This document shows, piece after piece, positions 1 to 5,636 of a stretch of 6,724 nt of DNA. Made by a program: the position numbers and the translations under genes. The notes beneath the pieces were generated by a model, which searched no databases, was not told the DNA's origin, and saw only the letters and a program-made list of their open reading frames with translations. Source of the stretch: Armatimonadota bacterium (GTDB taxonomy: Bacteria > Armatimonadota > Fimbriimonadia > Fimbriimonadales > ATM1). Position 1 is the stretch's first letter. Every line of letters starts with the position of its first letter. The DNA lies in the NCBI GenBank assembly GCA_013816225.1, contig JACDEQ010000116.1, forward strand, positions 1 to 6,724, read 5' to 3'.

Positions 1-270
1 GTCGAAGTGCGGGTGAGCGTTTTCGTCGGTCGGCCCGCCGTGCGTCGCCCACCGGCTGTGCGCGATCGCAATGTGTGCCTGTGGCTTCTCCCTTTCCAGG
101 AGTTCCCTAAGGTTGGCAAGCTTGCCCGCCCGCTTGAGGATGCCGATACCGTTTTCGGACTTGAAAGCGACGCCGGCGCTGTCGTATCCGCGATACTCGA
201 GGCGCGTAATTTGGTCGAATACAATCTCGACTGCCTCTCTCGGGCCGACATAACCGGCGATACCACACAT
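1..270 (-). CDS. glmS: Glutamine--fructose-6-phosphate aminotransferase, N-terminal part (cut by window edge)
   Basis: This is the first 90 residues of GlmS, which turns fructose-6-P and glutamine into glucosamine-6-P, the entry step to UDP-GlcNAc, peptidoglycan and other amino sugars in the cytosol. What is seen is the start of the class-II glutaminase (Ntn) domain: it begins MCGIAGYVG with the nucleophile Cys2, continues with EYRGYDSAG (residues 25-33) and has HSRWATHGGPTDENAHPH (71-88), where Arg73 matches the glutamine-binding Arg of the E. coli enzyme. The start at 270 is fixed because the catalytic Cys must directly follow the initiator Met. The ATG has no good ribosome-binding site just upstream (the sequence is A/T-rich). 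The gene lies 148 bp after the PP2C gene on the same strand and may be co-transcribed with it. The sugar isomerase half lies outside the window. Confidence 0.96.
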   Translation of the reverse strand, partial: MCGIAGYVGPREAVEIVFDQITRLEYRGYDSAGVAFKSENGIGILKRAGKLANLRELLEREKPQAHIAIAHSRWATHGGPTDENAHPHFD

Positions 271-341
271 TTATTTATGATTATGACTGGTGCGGGTAGC
301 GCAGCCATGGCGCCAAATGCAAAGAAGGGCCGTGTTGCTCT

Positions 342-355
342 CATCGTTTCCTCCT
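342..355 (-). promoter_or_regulatory. Strong Shine-Dalgarno plus ATG, out of frame with glmS
   Basis: On the minus strand a perfect AGGAGG (355-350) sits 5 nt before an ATG (344-342). This is the best ribosome-binding site in the intergenic gap, yet the ATG is in a different frame from glmS (start 270). The frame begins MRATRPFFAFGAMAALPAP, which resembles a signal sequence, and stays open through the glmS start to the window edge (114 codons). It may drive a leader or overlapping ORF, or feed ribosomes towards glmS by coupling. A real protein is not demonstrated. Confidence 0.35.
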
Positions 356-397
356 TTTCTATGCCTCCGACGGCATAAACCGAGCAACAAACAGAAC

Positions 398-410
398 GAA
401 CGGCGCGTTC
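398..410 (-). terminator. Weak terminator-like hairpin after the PP2C gene
   Basis: Just after the PP2C stop codon the minus strand has a GAACG-CGC-CGTTC hairpin (5 bp, 3-nt loop) followed by a T-rich but interrupted stretch (GTTCTGTTTGTTG). The stem is short, so termination would be partial at best. Read-through into glmS remains possible. Confidence 0.25.
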
Positions 411-418
411 CGCGGACG

Positions 419-1240
419 TTAGCCGATCGAATCGACGCGCACGCATAGGGCCGTGCAGTTGTCGCTGCCGCCATCGACAAGCGCCGCGGCCACAAGCTTC
501 CAAACCGCCTCGCCAGGGGCGAATCGGGTCAGCATGCCTGCTATTTGTGGGTCCGGCACATGGTTGGTGAGGCCGTCGGAGCAAAGGAGAAAAATGTCCC
601 CCTCGCGCAAGTCGTGGACAGCGATGTGGGGTTCGGCGCGATCCTCCACCCCGATCGCCCTCGTCAAAACGTGGGCGTACGGGCTTCTTTCGGCCTCCTG
701 ACGCGTCATAAATCCTTGCCGCACCTGCTCTTCCACAAAGGAATGCTCTTCGGTGATCTGCTCAAGAACACCGTCGCGAAGCCGATAGCCCCGCGAATCG
801 CCCACCTGCACGCTGATCGCCCGGTCTTGGCAAAGAATTACGCAACTTAGCGTCGTGCCCATGCCCTTCCTGCCCGGCACCGACCGGCCCACGTCGAGCA
901 CGAACCGATTCGCGGCTTCGACCGCCGCTCGTGCGGCAATGACCGGGTCGGGTGAAGAGTGGTGCAGGTACACGTCGATGAAAGTCTTGCAGGTGAGTTC
1001 GCTGGCGATTTGGCCCGCCGCATGGCCACCCATGCCGTCGCAAACGATGAAGACGCTGCCGCGCGCCGCGAGCATGTTATCAGATTCGGGAATATAGAAC
1101 TCGAGTTTGTCCTCGTTGTTCTCGCGCACGCGCCCCAGGTCGGTCTTGCAGGCGACGGACACTTTCGGAACGACCCTCAACTCCGGCCAATCGACGACCA
1201 GGTCACCCGCCGCGAACTCGGCTGTGGTTTCCTCAGGCAT
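419..1240 (-). CDS. PP2C-family Ser/Thr protein phosphatase (Stp1/PrpC type)
   Basis: A 273-residue cytosolic metal-dependent phosphatase that removes phosphate from phospho-Ser/Thr proteins and usually opposes a Hanks-type kinase. All family motifs are present in order: RENNED (39-44), CDGMGGHAAG (67-76) with the metal-binding Asp68/Gly69, GMGTT (126-130), VGDSR (146-150), LTRAIG (192-197), SDGLT (221-225) with a metal-binding Asp, and GGSDNCT (257-263) with the last metal Asp260. Length is normal for the single-domain bacterial form plus a 28-residue N-terminal lead. There is no membrane segment. The ATG overlaps the end of the upstream FHA gene by 8 bp (ATGCCTGA), a sign of translational coupling, and GGTGAG lies about 9 nt upstream as a modest ribosome-binding site. 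No kinase gene is in the window. The co-encoded FHA protein is the likely phospho-partner or co-substrate (inference). Confidence 0.95.
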   Translation of the reverse strand: MPEETTAEFAAGDLVVDWPELRVVPKVSVACKTDLGRVRENNEDKLEFYIPESDNMLAARGSVFIVCDGMGGHAAGQIASELTCKTFIDVYLHHSSPDPVIAARAAVEAANRFVLDVGRSVPGRKGMGTTLSCVILCQDRAISVQVGDSRGYRLRDGVLEQITEEHSFVEEQVRQGFMTRQEAERSPYAHVLTRAIGVEDRAEPHIAVHDLREGDIFLLCSDGLTNHVPDPQIAGMLTRFAPGEAVWKLVAAALVDGGSDNCTALCVRVDSIG

Positions 1241-2078
1241 TTTCGATTCTCACCGTCGTCTGGCCGATCACGATCTCGTCGTCCTGCGAGATTTGCACCC
1301 GCTCATTGGCGCCCATCTTGGCACCGTTCAGGAATGTGCCGTTTGTGCTGCCGAGGTCGGTGAAGTAGATCCCCCCCTCGACCTCGATCTTGCCGTGCGA
1401 CCCCGAAGCGTAAGGATCGGTGAGCACGAAATCATTGTCCGGGCGTCTGCCCAACGTGTTCTCGCCGCTCTTCAGCGGATGCCGCTCTTCGCCTACAACC
1501 AAGAAGGCCGCAGGCTGCTCCACGGCGGGCGGCGTTTCCAAGGCCTGCGTCTGCCGTGAGGCTCCGGTCTGCGTCGCCTGCGCTTCGCCGGGGACGCTCA
1601 AAGTGAGTTCGACTCCCCCGAACTGGACTTTTCCGCCTGTCGCGAGTGGCGCCGACTGTTCGGGTTCCAAAAGCTGCCCTGCAACGGTTGTGCCGTTGGT
1701 GCTGCCCAAGTCTTTCACCGTCACCTCGTCGCCATCGACGTGTACTTCGGCGTGCTTGCGGCTGACGCGCGAATCTGCGATCAGGATGTCCCCCTCTCGC
1801 CCCACGATGTTCGCTCCCGGCCTCAGGAAGTGCTCCCGCCCGTTCTCGTCGACAAGGCCGGGCCGCCGAACGGCAGGCGAAGCGAACGCGTCCTCGGGCA
1901 GCGCGCTCTCGAAGATCAGGCCACATTCGATGCAGAACCCCTCGCCCGCCGGGTTGAAGGTCTTGCACACGGGGCACTGCACCGGCTGGATGGTCTGGGT
2001 GACGTTGAGGCTCGGCGCGGCGGTCATCTGGGTCCGATTCGGGTCGACGCTCAGCGATTGAGTGGCGTTTGGGTCCAC
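1233..2078 (-). CDS. Zinc-ribbon protein with two FHA domains
   Basis: A 281-residue cytosolic protein that binds phosphothreonine peptides. Order of parts: an N-terminal Thr/Gln-rich tail (1-33) with DPNATQ, DPNRTQ and NVTQT; a zinc ribbon with Cys35, Cys38, Cys49 and Cys52; FHA domain 1 (about 72-162) with GR (93-94), SRKH (106-109) and GSTNGT (125-130); a Gln/Thr/Ala-rich linker (163-190); and FHA domain 2 (about 192-281) with GR (210-211), SGSH (225-228) and GSTNGTFLNG (243-252). Both domains keep the Ser and His of the SxxH phosphopeptide site; domain 2 has Gly in place of the usual Arg after Ser. The start is GTG at 2078: the frame has a stop a short way upstream and no other normal start between. 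Known FHA proteins of the GarA/OdhI class are switched by kinase action on an N-terminal Thr; the TQ tail could do the same here (inference). It is the first gene of the unit with the PP2C phosphatase. Confidence 0.92.
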   Translation of the reverse strand: MDPNATQSLSVDPNRTQMTAAPSLNVTQTIQPVQCPVCKTFNPAGEGFCIECGLIFESALPEDAFASPAVRRPGLVDENGREHFLRPGANIVGREGDILIADSRVSRKHAEVHVDGDEVTVKDLGSTNGTTVAGQLLEPEQSAPLATGGKVQFGGVELTLSVPGEAQATQTGASRQTQALETPPAVEQPAAFLVVGEERHPLKSGENTLGRRPDNDFVLTDPYASGSHGKIEVEGGIYFTDLGSTNGTFLNGAKMGANERVQISQDDEIVIGQTTVRIENA

Positions 2079-2084
2079 GGGCTC

Positions 2085-2090
2085 ATTATA
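2085..2090 (-). promoter_or_regulatory. Perfect -10 box (TATAAT) before the FHA gene
   Basis: The minus strand reads TATAAT and then GAGCCC directly before the GTG start at 2078. With normal spacing the transcript would start within a base or two of the GTG, so the FHA-phosphatase mRNA would be leaderless; no Shine-Dalgarno is seen. No good TTGACA-like -35 lies 16-18 bp upstream, so the promoter rests on the -10 element alone. Confidence 0.55.
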
Positions 2091-2223
2091 GTCCAGGTGG
2101 GCCCAATCTCACTACCCCAGCCTGCAATGCGCCCTTTTGCCTTGGTCGACGAGCTGTTCGGGGGCGTGGCGGGGCATCGAGAACTGCCTCCCAGATCGAG
2201 TGCTGCCATGCCAAACTTATCTC

Positions 2224-2705
2224 ATGGCTTCCGCCCGCGAATTCGTCAAGGCTCGCCTCGCGATGACTCGCCAGGACCTGGATCAGGTGCTGGCTCACCT
2301 TACCGATGTCGAGCCGCGGTGGGTGCCCGGGGAGGGTATGAAGACGATTGGCGATCAGCTCCTGGAGATTGCGAACAAGGATATCGAGATCGTCGGCTGG
2401 CTCCGCAACGGCGAGTGGCCGGATGACGAGACTGACCCGTTCAACGCCGAGACCTCGACGCTGGTTGAGAAGAAGGCGGGTCTCGAATCGACTCGCGCGG
2501 CTACGCTCGAGTACATCGATTCCCTCGACGAGGAGCAGTTAGAGGAGACACTCTCACTGCCGGAGCCCTGGTGGGAAGCTTTGCGGCTGCTGGATGTCCT
2601 CGAAGCGAGATGCTCCGCAATATCTCGGCTCACGAGTGGTATCACACTGGCCAGCTTATCGTGTACGTCTGGATGCGCGGGGACAATCCATACGAGTGGA
2701 CCTAG
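2224..2705 (+). pseudogene. DinB-family protein, split by one frameshift
   Basis: DinB-like four-helix proteins are small cytosolic, usually metal-binding proteins of mostly unknown role, some thiol-transferase-like. Frame 1 from ATG 2224 gives MASAREFVKARL, then QVLAHLTDVEPRW, MKTIGDQLLEIANKD and LPEPWWEALRLLDV, ending near residue 125. The missing C-terminus is found in another frame from about 2600: EMLRNISAHEWYHTGQL, then WMRGDNPYEWT and a TAG at 2703-2705. This holds the family's HxxxH pair. The total, 160 residues, is the expected length, so one base appears to be missing near 2598-2606 (one extra C in the short GTCCTCG stretch would restore DVPRSEMLRNI). The first metal-ligand His of classic DinB seems to be Glu here (QLLEI). 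No clear ribosome-binding site is seen before 2224. It diverges from the FHA gene (145-bp gap). It is either a fresh pseudogene or a sequencing error. Confidence 0.8.
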
Positions 2706-2875
2706 CTAGACCGGCAGGCGGGTGGCCTTTAGGGGTACCCATGCAACAACTCGTATACACGATGCACCATGACGCCAGAGGAACAGGCATGGCGGCAAGA
2801 GATGGTGTCGGTGAGCGAGTCGGTGCGGAATCTCCGCTCGATCAACTTGCGATCTTGACAGCGCTTGCGTGCTCT

Positions 2876-2942
2876 TGGTGGAGATGAGTGGGATTCGAAC
2901 CCCCGCGTTCCCGATCCGATCGGGACGCTCTCCTTATTCCCC
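2876..2942 (-). pseudogene. tRNA-like sequence without a D arm (probable tRNA-Ala-derived pseudogene)
   Basis: The minus strand has a good tRNA 3' half: anticodon stem TCCCG/CGGGA with loop ATCGGAT (U33, anticodon CGG), a 4-nt variable loop ACGC, a T arm GGGGG-TTCGAAT-CCCACT and acceptor strand CATCTCC followed by A and an encoded CCA. The 5' side starts GGGGA, which pairs with TCTCC including a G3-U70 wobble, the alanine identity pair, but positions 6 and 7 do not pair and only AAGGAGAGC stands where a D arm should be. The T stem needs one bulged A. It shares GGGGA, GAGAGCG, ATCG in the loop and CATCTCCACCAAG with the tRNA-Ala at 5637-5712. A true tRNA is unlikely. A tmRNA 3' end was considered, as it also carries G-U and CCA, but no tag or 5' half was found. 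Confidence 0.5.
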
Positions 2943-3025
2943 AATCAGCCGACGGATATCGACTGCGCTCTTCCAGGATTTGACTTTTCACTCACGCCTC
3001 GCCGCCAGCGATCTGGAGGAGTAAG

Positions 3026-3042
3026 GCTCGTAGTAAACGAGC
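3026..3042. repeat. Short hairpin GCTCGT-AGTAA-ACGAGC
   Basis: A perfect 6-bp inverted repeat with a 5-nt loop lies inside the gene-free stretch. No T-run follows on either strand, so it is not a typical terminator. Its role is unknown. Confidence 0.4.
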
Positions 3043-3226
3043 GTCCAAGGACGGTGTGGCTTGGTCGATCTAAGTAGGCCGAGGTTATGTTCATATGACC
3101 GTTGCGAGAGATCTTCAGTGTGCCCGACGGCCGACGCCCAGAGTGCGATGCCCGAAATTGGTGGATTTGAAGAGGACTCAGTCGCGGTTTTGCCTCACTC
3201 GTAAGTTCAAAATGGAGGCAGAATCG

Positions 3227-3254
3227 ACCCCTGCAAGTCTCAAGTTGCAGAGGT
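3227..3254. repeat. 10-bp hairpin in the gene-free stretch
   Basis: ACCCCTGCAA (3227-3236) pairs with TTGCAGAGGT (3245-3254), nine Watson-Crick pairs plus one wobble or mismatch depending on strand, with an 8-nt loop. On the plus strand it is followed by the pyrimidine-rich CCTCATCTTTCCCTTT, so it could act as a poor terminator or be part of an unrecognised RNA. Confidence 0.4.
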
Positions 3255-3271
3255 CCTCATCTTTCCCTTTG

Positions 3272-3293
3272 TAGATGCCGTCTAGATGCCGTC
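3272..3293. repeat. Perfect tandem duplication of TAGATGCCGTC
   Basis: TAGATGCCGTC occurs twice head to tail (3272-3282 and 3283-3293) with no mismatch. The unit length of 11 is not a multiple of three, so it argues against conserved coding here. It could be a recent slippage event or a pair of protein-binding half-sites. Confidence 0.7.
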
Positions 3294-3374
3294 GCATAGC
3301 CGTGGCGCGATGTTCAGATGAGTCGGCTGCGCTTCGTTAATTGCAGCGGATAGCGACGGCTTGCCCGGGGTGCT

Positions 3375-3710
3375 CTACTTGCCGCCCTTGTGCTTTTTTT
3401 CGGCGGCGGCTTCCTCGGCCTCCTTCGCGGCGGTGGTGACCTCGACATGGACGATCTTGCCGGTGTTGGCATCGACCATCACTTCCTTGAGCTTCCTGCC
3501 GACCTGGATGGAGACCGCGTATTGCCATTTGCCTTCCTCATCTTCAAGGAAAACTTTGCCGTGGCGCTTGCCGGGGTACGTCTTGAGGGCGATCTTGGAC
3601 GCCTGGGCGGCAGTGAACTTGGTCTTGGGAGGAGTGGGTTGCTGGGCGAATGCGCCGAGGGTGAGTGAGGCTAGGGCGGTCGCGATGAGGGTGGTTCGCA
3701 GTGTCTTCAT
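3375..3710 (-). CDS. Secreted PepSY-domain protein
   Basis: A 111-residue exported protein. It starts at ATG 3710 with a clear Sec signal peptide: MKTLRTT, a hydrophobic core (8-20) and a likely cut after AFA (residue 22). The frame runs further upstream to another ATG, but that would bury the signal peptide behind 49 residues rich in Pro, Arg and Ser, so 3710 is preferred. The mature part carries a PepSY fold (about 31-91): the KFTAAQASKIALKTYPG helix, then strand pairs ending in KEVMVDANTGKIVHVEV, the family's usual D-x-x-T-G-x-I ending. The C-terminal 20 residues are Ala/Glu/Lys-rich and charged. PepSY domains are found alone in the periplasm and in protease propeptides, with inhibitory or folding roles proposed; the target here is unknown. 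It diverges from the outer-membrane barrel gene across 150 bp. The ribosome-binding site is weak (AAGAG). Confidence 0.88.
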   Translation of the reverse strand: MKTLRTTLIATALASLTLGAFAQQPTPPKTKFTAAQASKIALKTYPGKRHGKVFLEDEEGKWQYAVSIQVGRKLKEVMVDANTGKIVHVEVTTAAKEAEEAAAEKKHKGGK

Positions 3711-3734
3711 GAGTTTTCTCTTAGTTGAGGGGCT

Positions 3735-3756
3735 TGGGACAGATCGACCGGTCCCA
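3735..3756. promoter_or_regulatory. Inverted repeat TGGGAC-N10-GTCCCA between divergent genes
   Basis: Perfect 6-bp arms at 3735-3740 and 3751-3756 lie 25 bp upstream of the PepSY start. A second inverted repeat, GGAAC-N8-GTTCC, is at 3773-3790. Both lie in the 150-bp gap shared by the divergent PepSY and barrel genes, where an operator for both would be placed. A transcribed hairpin in the PepSY leader is the alternative. Confidence 0.4.
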
Positions 3757-3860
3757 CTGGGAATAGCGCGGTGGAACGGAAAAAGGTTCCGAACAGGTAG
3801 AAATGGCAGACGAGAGCATGACGGGCGAACTCCCTCCATGCATGTAGGGAAACGCAAGCA

Positions 3861-4604
3861 ATGCTGAGCCGATGGATTTCCGCCCTATTCTGCATCTTCG
3901 CCGGCGGCGCGGCGATGGCGCAAGGCGGACCGCCGATGATCACCGACGACACCGAGACCGTGCCCAAAGGCCATTGGGAGATCAACACGGCGTGGACCAT
4001 CGAACGCGGCGCCGATGCGCTGCTGTACGGCGCTCCGCTGCTCGACATCAATTACGGCACGAGCAAGAACACGCAGCTCAAGGTGGAAATCCCGTGGCTG
4101 GTTCTGCATCCCAACGGGCAACACGCCATCTCAGGGTTGGGCAACACGAATATCGGGGTTCGCTGGCGCTTCCGAGACGAGGACAACAAGCACCGGGTCG
4201 CGATCTCGATGTATCCCCAGATCGAGATCAACAATCCGACATCCTCGGTCCGTCGCGGTCTAGTGGATCAGGGGCCCGAGTTCCTGATTCCGCTACAGTG
4301 GCAAACGGTGCTGGGTAGGTTCGCCATCGGCGGCGATCTCGGCTATCGGTTCAGGCGGGGTCCCGCCGAAGTGATCTATGGTCTCATTGTGGGCACGGAG
4401 TTGAGCGATGTGGTGGAGGTCATGACTGAGGTACATGGCACCGGGCCGGCGTCAAAGCTCCGCGACAGCGAGGTCGTCTTCAACTTCGGATCTCGGATCA
4501 AACTGAACGAGCACGCGAACTTTATCTTCTCACTCGGCAAGTGCATCCGATCCAACTCCGAACCGCGCTTTATCGGCTACTTTGGCTTGCAGGCCAACTT
4601 CTGA
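3861..4604 (+). CDS. Outer-membrane beta-barrel protein, MetA-pathway-like (Phenol_MetA_deg type)
   Basis: A 247-residue protein with a signal peptide (MLSRWISALFCIFAGGAAMA, likely cut before Gln21). The mature start GGPPMITDDTETVPKGHWEIN is the typical opening of the barrel family named after the MetA pathway of phenol degradation (transporter-like, PF13557 as I recall it). The rest alternates polar and hydrophobic residues in strand-like runs with short turns (for example QLKVEIPWLVL, NTNIGVRWRF, RVAISMYPQIEI, RFAIGGDLGYRF), and the chain ends in GYFGLQANF with the C-terminal Phe usual for outer-membrane barrels. Length is normal. Despite the family name, substrates are mostly unknown. A weak purine-rich site (AGGGA) lies 11 nt before the ATG. 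It is followed 22 bp later by the four-repeat membrane protein and is probably co-transcribed with it. Confidence 0.82.
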   Translation: MLSRWISALFCIFAGGAAMAQGGPPMITDDTETVPKGHWEINTAWTIERGADALLYGAPLLDINYGTSKNTQLKVEIPWLVLHPNGQHAISGLGNTNIGVRWRFRDEDNKHRVAISMYPQIEINNPTSSVRRGLVDQGPEFLIPLQWQTVLGRFAIGGDLGYRFRRGPAEVIYGLIVGTELSDVVEVMTEVHGTGPASKLRDSEVVFNFGSRIKLNEHANFIFSLGKCIRSNSEPRFIGYFGLQANF

Positions 4605-4626
4605 GCCAGCGGCCCGAGGCACCCTA

Positions 4627-5418
4627 ATGACGACAGAACAAAAAGAAATGCTTAGCAAAGTGCCGCAAGTCACCTTGATTTTCTGGATCATCAAGATTCT
4701 TGCAACCACGCTAGGGGAAACCGGCGGTGATGCGTTGACTATGTCGTTCCTCGGTGAGACGACGAGCGACGCGCACCCCTATGGCTATTTGATCGGTACA
4801 GGTGTTTTCGGTGTTATCTTCTTTATTGCGGTCGCGGTGCAGATCAAGGCAAAGAAGTTTCACCCGACTCTTTACTGGCTGACGATCATCGCCACGACGA
4901 CCGTAGGAACCACGCTTGCAGATTACGTCACTCGCTCGATAGGTATTGGCTATGCTGGCGGCTCCATGCTGCTGCTTGCGCTGGTCCTCGGTTCACTGCT
5001 CTGGTGGTATCGCTCGCTCGGTTCAGTTTCAGTGGATACGGTCAGGGAACCGAAGGCTGAAATGTTCTACTGGCTAACGACAATGTTCTCCCAGACACTC
5101 GGCACCGCGTTGGGTGACTGGGTCGCTGACGATGTCGGACTCAATCTCGGCTATTCAGGCGCGGCCTATCTCTTCGGTGGAATGCTCGTTCTGATTGCGG
5201 GCGCATACTTCTGGACAAAGATTTCCCGCACTGGGCTTTTTTGGGCTGCCTTCATCATCACCCGACCGCTTGGAGCAGTGGTTGGCGATCTCTTGGATAA
5301 ACCGATTGCCAAGGGTGGTTTGGAATTGAGTCGGTACGCGGCTTCCGCCGCGCTGGTGGTGGCGATCGCTGTCCTTATCTTGCTCTTCAAGCAAAAGCCT
5401 GCCGAAAGAGCTCATTGA
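4627..5418 (+). CDS. Membrane protein with four DUF347 repeats (COG4705 family)
   Basis: A 263-residue inner-membrane protein with about eight helices, from the family described as uncharacterised membrane-anchored proteins. Four internal repeats are visible, each with the same spacing [FY]W-x9-G-x4-D: W20/G30/D35, W84/G94/D99, W149/G159/D164 and W206/G216/D221. The core reads TLGETGGD, TVGTTLAD, TLGTALGD and PLGAVVGD; the first also has Glu31. This fits the Pfam repeat of unknown function DUF347 (two helices and a conserved Trp per repeat). ATG 4627 is chosen because GAGG stands 7 nt upstream and the 15 extra residues from ATG 4582 would overlap the barrel gene and look non-native. Four regularly spaced acidic residues in membrane helices suggest ion or small-solute binding (inference only); no function is established. 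Confidence 0.9.
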   Translation: MTTEQKEMLSKVPQVTLIFWIIKILATTLGETGGDALTMSFLGETTSDAHPYGYLIGTGVFGVIFFIAVAVQIKAKKFHPTLYWLTIIATTTVGTTLADYVTRSIGIGYAGGSMLLLALVLGSLLWWYRSLGSVSVDTVREPKAEMFYWLTTMFSQTLGTALGDWVADDVGLNLGYSGAAYLFGGMLVLIAGAYFWTKISRTGLFWAAFIITRPLGAVVGDLLDKPIAKGGLELSRYAASAALVVAIAVLILLFKQKPAERAH

Positions 5419-5595
5419 TCAGCTCACATGGGTCTTCGCGGCTCGAGCACATGGCAGGAAGGTCGGCTCTTGAAGGGCCGTGCGAGGGCAGCGATCCAAC
5501 GCAGAACTAGTCATTGCCGCATAGTGGGCATGGTGATAGTGCTGTAAGGATGCTCCTGATCGCCAAAATCCTACTCAGCGAACCATTCTCCGGTT

Positions 5596-5627
5596 TAGGA
5601 ACCATTTGTAGGAACCAATTTAGGTTC
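5596..5627. repeat. Clustered TAGGAACC/GGTTC repeats next to tRNA-Ala
   Basis: TAGGAACCA occurs twice (5596-5604, 5609-5617), followed by TAGGTTC (5621-5627), which pairs with the second copy as GAACC-N6-GGTTC, and then GTTCA-TT-TGAAC just before the tRNA 3' end. This is directly downstream of the tRNA on the minus strand. It may form alternative 3' hairpins for tRNA maturation or termination, although no clean T-run follows. The rest of 5419-5636 shows no gene. Confidence 0.45.
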
Positions 5628-5636
5628 ATTTGAACT

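Larger units (their letters stand above)
2706..3374. other. About 670 bp without a convincing protein gene
   Basis: Between the DinB stop and the PepSY stop I find no ORF with recognisable protein features. The stretch holds a degenerate tRNA-like element (2876-2942), a 6-bp hairpin (3026-3042), a 10-bp hairpin (3227-3254), an 11-bp tandem duplication (3272-3293) and a 39-codon minus-strand ORF (3178-3297) that I do not recognise. Gene decay or a past insertion next to the tRNA-like element would fit, but no transposase or integrase remnant was recognised. Confidence 0.6.

Noticed and set aside
7..378. 123-residue plus-strand ORF opposite glmS
   Set aside because: It is antisense to the clearly coding GlmS N-terminus and has no recognisable features; GC-rich codon bias creates such shadows.
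271..418. glmS ribozyme in the leader of glmS
   Set aside because: The gap is long enough, but I could not find the ribozyme's conserved core or a plausible nested pseudoknot.
1420..2426. Long plus-strand ORFs opposite and beyond the FHA gene
   Set aside because: They mirror the FHA coding frame, have low-complexity composition and no family resemblance.
3227..3254. A second tRNA-like arm (hairpin plus TCGATT)
   Set aside because: The loop has eight bases and no acceptor or T-arm pairing could be built around it.
2876..3262. A complete tmRNA (ssrA) ending at the tRNA-like CCA
   Set aside because: The 3' end looks tmRNA-like, but no GGTTTCGAC-type 5' domain or tag ORF ending in ALAA is present, and an anticodon-like hairpin with U33 is present instead.
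5408..5425. Terminator GAGCT-N8-AGCTC after the DUF347 gene
   Set aside because: The stem is only 5 bp, overlaps the stop codon and no T-run follows.
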